From positions 4,094,501 to 4,158,500 of the forward strand of contig NC_080043.1 of the NCBI RefSeq assembly GCF_012489685.1: a stretch of DNA of 64,000 nucleotides, in the 5' to 3' direction. Shown here in pieces: positions 12,995 to 23,529 of the stretch. The notes beneath the pieces are model-generated. The model did no database searches and was not told where the DNA came from. It worked only from the letters and a program-made list of their open reading frames with translations. This DNA comes from Lotus japonicus (taxonomy: Eukaryota; Streptophyta; Magnoliopsida; Fabales; Fabaceae). The position numbers and the translations under genes were made by a program. Positions within the stretch are counted from its first letter, which is position 1. Each line of letters begins with the position of its first letter.

Positions 12995-14257
12995 GCCTAA
13001 TGAATTTCAATACAATTAATAATATAAAACAGTTATAAAATAATTATTACTATTTCTATCAACACAAATCTCTAATGAATTTCATTATACTCTAATATAA
13101 TACCCGTGTATTGTACGATTTTTATAATATCTAAAATGTGACATATATTTATTTTTATAAGAAATTGAAATATTGATAACTAATATTTAATGCGACTAAT
13201 AACATAAAATATTTATCGATAAAATATTACTATTTTTAATAAGATAGGGCTCTAATGAATTTTACTTGCATATAATACCGGTGCGTTTAAGATTTTTTAT
13301 AATACTTTATAACTATATTTTTTCAATTAATATCAATTATTATAATTAAAAAATAGACTAATAAATAATAAAGCTTCATTATAAAATATAATTAAAGAAA
13401 ATATAATTGTATAACGATAGTTTCCCATTTGGTGAATGCCACTCTATTCTTTGCTAGAGACATTGGTTCGAGCTCTAGCTTTGATGCTGGCTAGTTAGGC
13501 TTTATTGTTTTTGGGGTTTTTCCCTCCTTGTAACAAAAAAAAAAATAACATTGTGTTATTAACTATTTCAATTTTAGTACTTAGTATAGTTTTTATATAT
13601 AAATAATATTTATTGATAATTAACATTTTATATAGTTTTAATAATTAATATTTTAACTATATGCATGAGAGGTTTTATAATTAATATTTATTATAATTAA
13701 TAATATAAAGAGACATTTATAATAAATTGGTATTGTCATTAATGTATGTTTTTTTTCTAATTGATGGTTAATTTATAGCTGACTTTAATATTTAATTATA
13801 TGTATAATAGATTCAAAATTAATATTTAATACAATTAATAATTTTTTTTTGGTTACAATACAATTAATAATATAAATAGACATTAATGATTAATTTGTAT
13901 TGTCACTAATATATTAATTAAATATTAATGATGGGTTATATTGTTTAATTTATTATATCAACTAGTATTATATAGTGAAATAATATAGTAATTTATTAAA
14001 TAATATAACCCCTCATTAATATTTAATTAAAAAGTATATATAAAGTAAAAGTTAGTATGTGCAATTAATTAGTAAAACCATCATTAATATTTAAATAAAT
14101 GTCCATTAATAATTAGTAAAAGTTAGTTTTATCTAATTCTTTCATATCAATCATCCATATCCATTAAAGAAAGCAAAACAATGAATCTCTTTAGCTATAT
14201 ATCTATATACATATATTAAATAATTTTTTTGGATATGGATAAAAAAATTCGAAAATG

Positions 14258-14304
<47 letters not shown>

Positions 14305-14580
14305 TTGAGAAATATCCCCTCTCAACATGAGTACAATATAAATAAAGTAAAAGTTAGTATGTGTAATTAATTAGTAAAACCATCATTAATGTTTAAATAA
14401 TATGTCCATTAATAATTAGTAAAAGTTAGTTTTATCTTATCCTTTCATATCAGTCATCCATATCCTTAAAGGAAAGCAATAGCATGTGTAAGAAACAATG
14501 AATCTCTTTAGCTATAAATAGGGGTTTGAGGATAACACATACCACCTATGAGTTGATCTGAGTTCATTTTACAATAAACC
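12995..14580. other. Very AT-rich spacer with local repeats
   Basis: No coding signal. Contains diverged repeats of a TAATATTTAATNNNATTAATAATATAAA type between 13010 and 13990, a (TA)n tract at about 14260-14300, and the duplicated MADS promoter described separately. Confidence 0.6.
14034..14522 (+). promoter_or_regulatory. Duplicated promoter region of the MADS gene
   Basis: About 175 bp upstream of the MADS gene is present twice, offset by 302 bp (TAAAGTAAAA at 14041 and 14343). The copies share more than 85% identity up to the sequence AATGAATCTCTTTAGCTATA. The proximal copy continues into a TATA box (CTATAAATAG, about 14512-14521), some 105 bp before the ATG. In the distal copy the same place reads CTATATATCTATATA and is followed by a (TA)n tract, so it has no good TATAAA box. 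Confidence 0.75.
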
Positions 14581-14625
14581 CTTCTTTTCTAATCTTTTGA
14601 TCTTTTGTTATCAGGTGAAGGTACC

Positions 14626-15174
14626 ATGGGTCGAAAGAAGATTAAGATGGAGCTTGTGAAAGACCCCAACACGAGGCAGGTCACATTCTCCAAGCGTCGA
14701 ACCGGCTTATTCAAGAAAACAAATGAGTTATCCATCATGTGTGGAACAGAAATTGCTGTTGTTGTATTCTCCCCCGGGAACAAGCCTTACTCCTATGGGC
14801 ACCCAAGTGTGGATGCTGTTGCGGCCAAGTATCTTCAAATAGAGCCCAATTCTGATGATGATGCCCAAGGTGGTAGCACTAGCAACCCCTCTGCTGACGT
14901 TTTTGACATGGACCAACAGAATCTAGAACTTGCTGATGTGATGGCCCAGATTCGTGAGGAAGAAAAGAAGGCTAAGGTGCTTGCTGAGACCCTGAAAGAA
15001 CAGCAAGTGACTATACGCTCTGAGTATCAAGACTTGAATGATTGTTATGGAGAGCTCCAAGGTATGGTGGAAAAGCGTCTCACTGAGTTTGAGATAGCAG
15101 AACTTATGGTCCTTCTTTCGGAAGGAAAAGTGGAAGGAATGACTGTGGAAAACAAAGATGAAAAGAAGAAATAG
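14626..15174 (+). CDS. Type I (M-alpha) MADS-box transcription factor
   Basis: Single-exon 182-aa protein. Residues 1-60 are a MADS domain (MGRKKIKMEL, QVTFSKRRTGLFKK, EIAVVVFSPGNK) with the M-alpha features of the AGL61/AGL62 group, including a YGHPSVDAV segment right after it. A Glu/Lys-rich stretch at about 105-145 is likely a coiled coil used for dimerisation. There is no K domain, and no intron, both as expected for type I. Members of this group act in the nucleus, chiefly in the female gametophyte and endosperm, in dimers with M-gamma proteins. I chose the ATG at 14626 because it gives the canonical MGRKK start in a CCATGG context. Confidence 0.92.
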   Translation: MGRKKIKMELVKDPNTRQVTFSKRRTGLFKKTNELSIMCGTEIAVVVFSPGNKPYSYGHPSVDAVAAKYLQIEPNSDDDAQGGSTSNPSADVFDMDQQNLELADVMAQIREEEKKAKVLAETLKEQQVTIRSEYQDLNDCYGELQGMVEKRLTEFEIAELMVLLSEGKVEGMTVENKDEKKK

Positions 15175-16066
15175 AGTAAGAATTGATGTTTGTACTACAT
15201 GATATATGGGAGAGAAAATAGTCAGTGGTGAATTATGTGTTTTGTAATGTGAAATTTCTGACGTTTAAGAAGAAATAAAATTATTTTGATATTTCATATA
15301 ATACATGTTAATGTTAAACAAACTAACATTTTTTTTTATCTGGGACAAGAAAATTTGCAGTACTGACGTTTATGTTGGAGACTCTCACTACATATCTTTA
15401 ACAACTTAACAATTTTCTTCTTTGATAATCTTTTAGCATTTAAAATTTTGAAAATTAAAACCGATTGAATTCAAATAATTTTTTTTTTGAACACGAATTC
15501 AATTAATTGAGTTAGCTAATGTTAATTACAAATTATGTTGATTGTGAAGAAAAATAACAAGTAAACCCCCTGCAGCCCTCCTAATCCTCTTAGGGTGAGG
15601 TAAATAATGTAAGTCTTTTATAAGTGCATGCTCATTGAGCCCACCAGCTTTTTCCCTGCCTTGGACTGGGTATCATCCTCGATCTCACTATAACTTTACC
15701 CAAAGGGTGTCGGTCGCAGTGGTTAAAGTGATTTGAATCTCCAAGGTCGAGAGTTCAATTCTTTGAAGACGCACTCCTTAAGAGACCTTAAGCCTTCACC
15801 TCAAACAGATCCAACATGATTAACTCAAAGAGGATACATGTGTTTTAAAAAAATGAATGTTTTAAAAAGAAGGGAGAGACGCCCTCCAAGCCCTTAAGTG
15901 TGGGCGTTTAATGGTCTTAAAAGATGGGTTCTTCCAATTGATCGGGTTATCATCACGTGATAACTCACGAGGGAGAAATGTGAACAAAATAATTTTCATA
16001 GCATCGTTGATTGAAACAAAGAAAATTCCATATAATTAACTTCTATTTTGTATCAATAAATAAATA
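15175..16066. other. Spacer, no gene seen
   Basis: MADS 3' flank, then AT-rich sequence with an organisation like decayed retroelement DNA at 15580-15990. Nothing codes convincingly. Confidence 0.5.
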
Positions 16067-16480
16067 TTAGGGTCTGTTTGGTATGATGTATAGTATAATG
16101 TCAAAATGTATTACGCGAGATAGGATTAGACTTGATAAAAATTTAATATTATACAATGTTTGGTCATACACTGTATAACTTATCATATCATTTAAGTTAA
16201 TATTATCTAATGTTTCGTAAAATATTGAATAATAATAGATAGTATAAAAATGATGATGGGATAAATGGGTGGTGAAGATGGTGAAGATGGGGGGTGGTGG
16301 TGACGACGACAATAATAATGATGGACGGTGGGAGTCGTGGCGGTGGATGTAGAGGTGGCAGTGGCGATGTTGAGTGGTAGTGGCGATGGAGGGATGTGGT
16401 TGTTGCAGTAGTGGTAGTGGTGACGAAGATGGTTGGTTGTTGCGGTAGGTAGTGGTAGTGGTGGTGGCGATGATAGTCAG

Positions 16481-17010
16481 GGTTGGCAATGAGCCCCGTG
16501 GGTACGGGTTTGACCATTCCCACACCAGAACTTAACACCCGAACCCAAACCCAATTTGGGTGCAAAACTTAAACTCAAACCCAAAACCCGATGTGAGTAC
16601 CGAACCCGCAAAAAAAACCTGAAATCTCAACCCGGAAACAACAAGTACATAAAAGAACAACATGAACATGAGCTGATTAAACCTCATCATCTTTCCAATA
16701 CAAAGGAAAAAATATAATTCATGAACATAAGCTGATAAACAACATAATTCATGAATTTTTTATGTTAAAAAAAACCCTACTTAGTAACTTTAATAATATA
16801 TATAAGGGCTGATACATGCATAAGGCTTTGGGTTTGAGTTTGAGTGCGGGTGCGAGTTTAATCAATCCCACACTCGAACCCAAACATGTTTTAAAATTCG
16901 GGTGAAATCCAAACCCAAACCCAAACCCGAAGAAATCGGGTTTCGCCTGAAATTTCGGTTTGGGTTCGGGTCGGGCCCCGCAGGTGTGGGTTTTCCTGCC
17001 ATCTCTAATG
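16481..17010. mobile_element. hAT-like MITE nested in the Harbinger-like element
   Basis: Left end CAGGGTTGGCAATGAGCCCC; right end, reverse-complemented, TAGAGATGGCAGGAAAACCC. Flanks ATGATAGT and ATGACTGT match at 6 of 8 positions, fitting a decayed 8-bp hAT duplication. The interior is repetitive around a GAACCCAAACCC theme near both ends. Non-coding. Ends are good to within a few bases. Confidence 0.6.
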
Positions 17011-17342
17011 ACTGTAGAGGGTGGTGGAGGTGAAGAATGGAGCTCGCATAGGTAGATAGTATTGTGGTGGCGGTGTTGTCAGTCGTGGCAGTGGTAGTTC
17101 GGGTGGTGGAAGCAGTGGTGATCGTGAAAACAATGGCGGTAACAATAGCAGCAGCGACGATGGTGGCTCTAGAAGCGACACAGTGGGGGCGACGGTGGCA
17201 TTGGTTGATTAAATATTTTCAGGAAGCTTATACATCACATCTTATCATGTCTTATCCATCATCTATAGGGTAGATTAAATAATCTATTGTTTTAATACAT
17301 AAGAGTGGATTGATGAATAAGCTTATACATACAATGTTACCA

Positions 17343-17998
17343 CCTATAATTGTCAATATGAGTTGCAACCTGCAGGCTAGCCCAATCCAACCCGCCTACC
17401 CAACTCGGCTTGTAGGCAGGTTGGGTTGGTTAAATTTCATGACGTAGAGACCTCGGGTTAGTATAACCGGGCTCGTTTAACCCGTGGGTTAAGCGAATCA
17501 ACCCACGGGTTAGATTTTTTTAAAATACTTTTTTTGCAACATTTGGATGTGGATTTGTCAAACTATGTTAGATTTTGAGTTTGAACTTAATTTAGATATG
17601 CCCAAAATGAATGATGCAATATTTTTATGATCTTGGACTAGTGGATTTGATAAATGCACAATGTTTTAGAATAAGTCTCTTGAATTGCTAACTCAAACCT
17701 ACTATTGATAAAAATTGTAAACATGTTTCATGACATGCAATAGTTACAAGCATCTTGCCTATATATGTTAATACCGATTTTTATAAGGATATTCTTATAA
17801 CATTTTCAAATTTTTAAATCCAATTTTACCATTTATTAATTTTTTTAATTTATTTATTCCACCCAACCCGCGAGCTAGCCCGCAACTAGTCGGGTCAGGT
17901 TCATATTTTTATAACTCGTCAAAATACGAGTTGGCCTAACCCAACCCGTGACATGACAACCTATAGGGGTCGGGCTGACCCGTATTGACAGTTATAGA
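17343..17998. mobile_element. Second nested hAT-like MITE
   Basis: Left end CTATAATTGTCAATATGAGT and reverse-complemented right end CTATAACTGTCAATACGGGT are near-identical inverted repeats; subterminal regions on both sides are rich in AACCCG/CGGGTT words. I could not confirm a target duplication. Non-coding. Confidence 0.6.
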
Positions 17999-18358
17999 CC
18001 ATCAAACAATGGAAAAGTCCATATATAGTGTGTTGTATAATTTTTTATTATAATGTTTAATACGGTGTACCAAACGAGCTCTTAGTTAAAAAGTATATAG
18101 TAGGAACTAGGTTCGTATGCAAACAAATAATTAATAAGGAAAATAATCAGTGAACATATCATTTCTGACGACGACGTTTACACACAGAGTTATGTGACGG
18201 TAAAAAAAGTGACCGAAGCTAGCTAATCATCAGAAATGTGTATGTCCATGTATAATCACTCAAATAATAATCCATGTATTAGGTGCATATACCCTGAAAC
18301 TAGACTAATAAAATTAAATGCAAGAGCATGTCATAAAACATAGTACAAGATAAGTTAA

Positions 18359-18709
18359 TCATATCACCAAATGTACGTCATCGGTAATTAGTTGTTGCAT
18401 CTCTCCAAGCAACCTGTCAAACTCCTTGAACGAAGAATCTCTTATCAAAAAGGAGCTTCTGTTGTGTCCACTTTGACTATCATCCCATTTCCTCTTAGCT
18501 TTTCGAGCTTCCATAGCAGCATGACCCACATGAACTTGATGATCATCAGAATCAGAATCAGAATCAGAATCCCTACCAGTAAGTTTCTGCACCACCGACT
18601 TAAAACTCGTCGCATCAGTTTCCACATACTGTGTGCTGATAATCACAATCCTCACAGGCTTCCTGCTGCTGTAACCGCCACCAGTACAACTCGCCATCGT
18701 AATGTTCAC
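18359..18709 (-). CDS. VQ-motif protein
   Basis: Intronless 116-aa protein. The VQ motif FKSVVQKLTG lies at 36-45 (FxxxVQxLTG), preceded by the conserved RKPVRIVIISTQYVETDA segment of small VQ1/VQ10-like proteins. A Ser-Asp repeat (residues 48-57) comes from an AGAATC-type microsatellite, and a basic ARKAKRKW segment may be a nuclear localisation signal. VQ proteins bind WRKY factors and tune defence transcription. The start may be residue 1 or the Met at residue 5 (MASCTGGG), which is closer to relatives. No intron and short length fit the family. Confidence 0.85.
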   Translation of the reverse strand: MNITMASCTGGGYSSRKPVRIVIISTQYVETDATSFKSVVQKLTGRDSDSDSDSDDHQVHVGHAAMEARKAKRKWDDSQSGHNRSSFLIRDSSFKEFDRLLGEMQQLITDDVHLVI

Positions 18710-19855
18710 TTCAATGCAAAATTAAGCTAGAGAAGAAGCTGAATCACGTGAGAGAGAATTAGAAGCTTACTTTGTGGTTATTTTTGTTGCCATTTTTTCC
18801 ATTTATTTATATGCGTGGATGTGTCAAGTGGTGGTGCATGTTGGGTTTGAAGTTTGAAAAAGGTGATTGATTGGTAGAGTACGTATATAGATGACTTGAG
18901 TTGACCGTTGCTGTTTCTATGTGTGAATGGAGGGGAATGAGTCCGAATGTAACGGAAACTAAGATTAAGATGCGGTCAAGTTAACCCTTTAGTGCACAGT
19001 GTGTAAGGAAAATTCAAATGTAGTGTTAGAGACAGAGTTTTTTCTTTTTGCTTAATCCAGTTTTTGACCCCTGACCTTTGTCATAAATATGACTTTAGTT
19101 TCTCGTCTGCATAAATGGAGATTGGTTCCCAATTTTTCCTCCCGACCGATTGGGTTAACATCAGAGCTCCGGGAGCTGATGTGACCTTGCCACGTCAATT
19201 AATGAGTCTCGGTGAATTTTTTTAATTTAAAAAAATAAATTAAAACACAATCAACCCTACTAAAAATCTTTCTTTTTTTCATTATCACCTTAATCCTCTA
19301 ACAACCAAACCCAAAAAGGTAATTCATCTTTCATCTTCATCTTCTAGTGATTTATAATAGTTAGGAATAATCCAGTTTTTGGTCCCAACCTTTAAGAACC
19401 ATGTGTTATTTATTCACTTACCAAGAAGAGATGTTAAAAATATAATGATAAAGTGAGTGTTAATTATTAGCCCCTTCTGTATTTTGAGGGTTTTATAGAA
19501 TGAACCATCGAGATCGAGTTACAGATTTGGTCATTATATATCAATAGTTATATTTATTTTTTTTGGTTCTTGAGAATCCGCATTTGTCACTCGGTGGTGA
19601 ATTGTTGCCGAATGTCCAACAAACATTTATTTTTCTTTTTAAAATCAATAGTTTGTGTCATGACTAATAGTTAATCTTATATATATATATATACTTGAAA
19701 TCAAAGCCTGCTAGCTTCTGGATGCCATAGGACTAGTAGCTTTTGGATGCCATAGGACTAGATAAAACACCTGCATCAAAAGGACAAGCAATTTTGTCAA
19801 AGTAATTAAGATCGATTTTGGATACATTTAACGACTCGATTTCATACGGTTAGAT
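18710..19855. other. Spacer with repeat remnants
   Basis: VQ promoter side to about 19000, then repeat-like non-coding DNA (19020-19400, with a duplicated TTAATCCAGTTTTTG word) and a small direct repeat TAGCTTYTGGATGCCATAGG at about 19707 and 19737. No gene seen. Confidence 0.5.
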
Positions 19856-20252
19856 GGTGCTTGCTGTGGTACCTTAATTTAAATGAGAGTACGGTACCTT
19901 AAATGATGTAAAACCACTTTATCTCCAATTTTTTTAACTTCTAAAAGCCTCTAGCCCCATCATTCATGAGCATTTTAGTAGATTATTTCATTATCTTGTT
20001 GTTCGCCAGACACCAATTTCCATATCTCACCCTTATTATGATTAATAACTCTCTTGTTCTTACATCGCATACATTTCCACTTCCACCACTAAATTCTGAC
20101 TTAAAAAGAGCTGGAACAACGGACATGATGTCTAAGATTCCAACAAAAGTTAAAATGTCTAATCTTCTCTCTTTCTTTGCCCTTCAATTTCACAATTTCA
20201 TTTAGTTGGGGTACCGTATCCAAAAGAATTTCAGGGCACCACAGAATTTACC
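19856..20252. mobile_element. Small non-autonomous MULE (397 bp) with perfect 9-bp TSD
   Basis: Flanked by CGGTTAGAT at 19847-19855 and 20253-20261 (9 of 9). Left end GGTGCTTGCTGTGGTACC; right end, reverse-complemented, GGTAAATTCTGTGGTGCC. The inverted similarity runs on for at least 55 bp, with a shared TACGGTACC. A 9-bp duplication is the Mutator hallmark. The end sequence (GGTG...CT...) is related to that of the large MULE that begins 89 bp downstream. No coding capacity. Confidence 0.85.
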
Positions 20253-20340
20253 CGGTTAGATATTTCATAACCTCCAAATTTCAGCTTTATTTATTGCTTG
20301 TGGGTACCAGCATTGACTTAGTTCGCTATCACTTTTGTAT

Positions 20341-20540
20341 GGTGCATACTAGGATACCTCAACGTTTACTCAGGTATGATACAGAAATAAGTTAGGGTAT
20401 GACGTGGACCAATTAGAAAGGTGCAGGTGGCAAGGAATTTATTTTAAGTTATTTCAATTTTTAATAACCGAAAAAGGGAAAAAGAAATTAAAGTTAACCT
20501 TAGTTAACCGAAGTTAACCCAAGGTGGCAGGTAGTCAGAG
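20341..20540 (+). repeat. Left terminal inverted repeat of the MULE
   Basis: Starts GGTGCATACTAGG. Its first 80 bp align, with gaps, to the reverse complement of the right end and to the left end of the short element at 52286. It lies directly upstream of the B3 gene leader, so it probably contains that gene's promoter. Confidence 0.75.
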
Positions 20541-21289
20541 TTGAATGACTACTCCACTTTTCACCTTCCCAAAATTATCTTCCCTTGCATCAGCTTTATC
20601 TTCCCGGAGAAGCTTTACTATTCCCAAACAAAGACCAAGCTCAGTGCAACTCCGCCGGTCCTTTCTCCTCTGAACTTCAAGGTACCGCTTAGTGTTTTGT
20701 CTCACTCTTTCCCTTTCCCCTCTCTTCCTCCTTTGTCGTTACGTTTTTCAGTTTCAGTTTAAGTTTTCCGTTTTGTCTCTGATGTCGGTTTCCATTTACT
20801 TGTCGTTTTAATCGTTTGGTTTTTTGTTTTGTTTACATGCTTTGGTGCGTGTTCGTGTCTTGTTCGTGAAGGGTGGTAAAGCACGATCCTTTTGTCGCTT
20901 CTCTTTCATTATCTGACGACTGTCACAAGGTTAGTTATTTTCTGTGTTCTGAGTGTTGATGTTAGGGATTTTAGGGATTTTGTGTTGCATGTTGATATTG
21001 TTGCGGTGTTTGGCCATGGGTTTAGTGTTTGAGGTTTTGTTTTTCGATTATTGGGTTAATCCAATCTTTGTTGATATGGGGTTTGATCTGGGATAGGGTT
21101 TGTGGTTGGTAATCTCTTTGAGTTTTCTCTGTTGTTTTTTGGTTGAGGTTTTTCTCTGTTGTAGATGTTGTTTACAGTTATGACATATGTGGCTCAATGG
21201 TAATGTGTATGACATATGCTTGTGGATAATTTTTTGATTCATAATTTTTTAGGTGATTTAATCTACCTAAATTTTTTTATTGTGAAGCA

Positions 21290-22278
21290 ATGGATCCCTG
21301 TGGTTCTTCCTCTCGTAGAAATGCCCCAAAGTTTTCAATCCCTATAATTCTGGGAGATTTTAACATGAGATTGCCAAAGGTTTTTTATGAAAGTAAGAAA
21401 AACGAAATTAAGAATGAGGTGCAGCTGACTGATCCTATGGGAAACTGTTTGAAGTTGAAAGTTTTGGTGGGGCCGTCTGGAGGGATTCTTTTTGAGGCTA
21501 TTCCTATATTGGTTTCATTTTATGGTCTTCAAAAAGATCATGATATGGTTTTCATACATGAAGGGGGGAATAGGTTCAAAGTTGAAATTTATGATGAAAA
21601 TAAAAAGCATTTCCCGTATCCAAATCATAGTGAAAAAGGGAAGAACAAAACACCAACCCATTCCCCTTCTCCAAAACCCCCAACCCCAGAGGTTATATAC
21701 TTGAGTTCTGACAATGATGAAGAGGATGTGGTTGTGGCTGAGGAAGAGCTTGTTCATGAGGAGGAGGTTATGGCTGAGGAAGAGGTTGTGGCTGCTGAAG
21801 AGGTTGTGGCTGCGGAAGAAGTTGCTGCACCTGGCCAACCTCAAAATGGAATTCAGACCTTTGAGAAGAATGTGACTAGTTCTCTTGCTGGTGGTGGTCA
21901 GACTGTGGTAAGCATCGATGTTTGTATTTTTTAGATAGATGCTTGTAGTATATGTATATGTCTCTCTAATGCAACTTTTTACTTTATTTTTTTCAGGCAT
22001 TGCCACGGTCATATGTCCGTGGCCACCTTAGAGAGAACTGGCAATCTGTTTTATTGAAGAATGAAGGGGATGAAGAGTGGTACATTTGCAAGCTCTGTTG
22101 GAGGAAGAGGAATGGAAGAATTACTGATTGCCATCTTGGCGATGGGTTTTACAAGTTTGTCACTGACAACTCTTTAGCCGAACACGACCGGCTGTTTTTC
22201 AGAACTGTTAATGGGTCCAATAACATTCTGCATGTTAGGATTGAGCGCCATAATGGCAATGGTGCCAATGGCAATTAG
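21290..22278 (+). CDS. Two-B3-domain (REM-like) DNA-binding protein, MULE cargo
   Basis: Exons 21290-21907 and 21997-22278 join in phase to a 299-aa protein. A B3-like fold covers about 12-102 (KFSIPIILGDF, RLPKVFYE, ...VQLTDPMGN..., GLQKDHDMVF) and a second covers about 208-292 (LPRSYVRGHL, ...FYKFVTDNSLAEHDRLFF). Between them lie a Pro/Ser-rich linker, a SUMO-interacting-motif-like VIYLSSDNDEED (135-146) and Glu/Val/Ala repeats (about 147-180). The leader seems to contain an intron (donor at 20682, acceptor before 21253). It reads inward from the left TIR. B3 domains bind DNA in the nucleus; the target is unknown. It could be a captured host gene or a long-standing element gene. The frame is open throughout. 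Confidence 0.88.
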
Positions 22279-22405
22279 ATTAGTAGTTGTGTGGCCATGA
22301 TTTCATGTTGAGGACAAATGATGTTTTCTATTGCACTGCGCTTAAAATAAGTTTTATATTTTACTGCTTATGCTTATGCTTAGTATTTGTTTTGTAGTTT
22401 AAGAA

Positions 22406-22901
22406 ATGGCCTCCCAATCATTTACTTCCCCTAGATCTGGAAATTTTGTTAATGATGGAAGACGTTGCAAGTGTGGTGTTTATCCGACCCTTAAGACGTC
22501 ATGGACTAAGTTCAACTATGGGCGCACTTTTTATCAATGCCCTACTGGGGTAAATAAACTAAACCTAAACTAATTGGTGTGAAATATACTGTGTTATTCC
22601 TAATTCTTGATCTTAGTTTAAGTTCAATGTGTAGGGGTGCAATTATTTTGATTGGGCTGAAGGTCCTACTCAAGCTGTGGATGAAGTACCTCAAATGAAC
22701 CATTCTACTGTGAGTAATTCACAAAGTAACAAGGAGACCACTGCTGCTCAGATTGAGGAAGCCACTTTTAAAGTTTTGCTAGCTGATGCAAGGAGGAGGG
22801 AGGAAGCTTATGAGCAGGTTATTAGGGGCACTTGGGTGTTTGTTTTGGTTTGTATTGTGCTTGTGATTGTTGCAATAGCTTTTGCAAGCAAAATGGGTTA
22901 A
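22406..22901 (+). CDS. GRF-type zinc-finger protein with C-terminal membrane segment, MULE cargo
   Basis: Exons 22406-22549 and 22635-22901 give 136 aa. Residues 21-55 form a GRF zinc finger: CKCG at 21-24, Trp33, GRTFYQC at 39-45 and CNYFDW at 50-55, the CxCG...GRxFYxC...CxYFxW pattern. A charged helix with heptad spacing follows at about 82-107 (QIEEATFKVLLADARRREEAYEQ), then a hydrophobic helix at about 112-131 that should cross a membrane, ending in a short basic tail. It starts 127 bp after the B3 stop, in the same direction, so the two may share control or read through. GRF fingers bind single-stranded nucleic acid in DNA-repair proteins; here the role is unknown. Confidence 0.85.
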
Positions 22902-23529
22902 GTTTAAGTGTCTGAAATGTAGTACGTATTTAAGACTTGAAACTTATATGTTTTGTTGCAATAGCTTTTGGTTCCATGTTTCTACGTAGCTTATATGTCT
23001 TTATGTAATGATCTACATTTGGCCCAGAACCATAATTTATGCTATCATGAAGTTTAGTATGGAAACATGAAACATGAAATGTTATGTTTTTTTTTTTGAA
23101 AAAAGAAGTGAAGTAAGTATGATTATGTATACGCATGATTATTCTATCATGAAGTTTAGTATGGAAACATGAAACATGAAATGTATACGAATGAAATGTA
23201 TATGCATGAGCCAAAAACAACTCATTGCGAGATCATTAGTGGATTAATGCATCTAATTAAGTAAAATCAAATAGACACCAAAACCAAATGGCAAGATCAA
23301 GATCAGATTTGTCCGAAAATAAAGTTAAAGGATTCCAACATCCAAGCAAAGATCAGATCAGAAAATAATGGCACACAGGCCAACGTTGTCCAAGAGCAAG
23401 ATTAATAATTAAACATGCACAAAATCATGGGGGCGGGCATTTTAGACAGAATTCCAAACAACATGCACAAAAGCTAAACCGCAGCTTTCTCCCCATCCTC
23501 AAAACATGCTAAGCTTTGCAAAGGCAGGT
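22902..23529. other. Convergent 3' ends of GRF and Ulp1 genes
   Basis: Non-coding region between two genes that point at each other. It contains a direct repeat of about 40 bp (TATCATGAAGTTTAGTATGG at 23042 and 23145, with AAACATGAAACATGAAATG following). Confidence 0.7.

Larger units (their letters stand above)
16070..18081. mobile_element. PIF/Harbinger (Tourist)-like element with nested insertions
   Basis: Left end GGGTCTGTTTGGTATGATGT and right end, reverse-complemented, GAGCTCGTTTGGTACACCGT form terminal inverted repeats, flanked by TTA on both sides (16067-16069 and 18082-18084). A 3-bp TTA/TAA duplication and a GGNCTNGTTTGGTA terminus are typical of Tourist-type MITEs. Without the two nested elements it would be about 0.8 kb. 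Its interior includes GGTGGT-rich low-complexity DNA (16260-16480 and 17010-17215), which gives misleading open frames. No transposase. Confidence 0.75.

Noticed and set aside
16067..16565. Two overlapping minus-strand open frames rich in His, Thr, Pro and Ser
   Set aside because: They are translations of GGTGGT-type low-complexity DNA inside a MITE, with no domain and no splice context.
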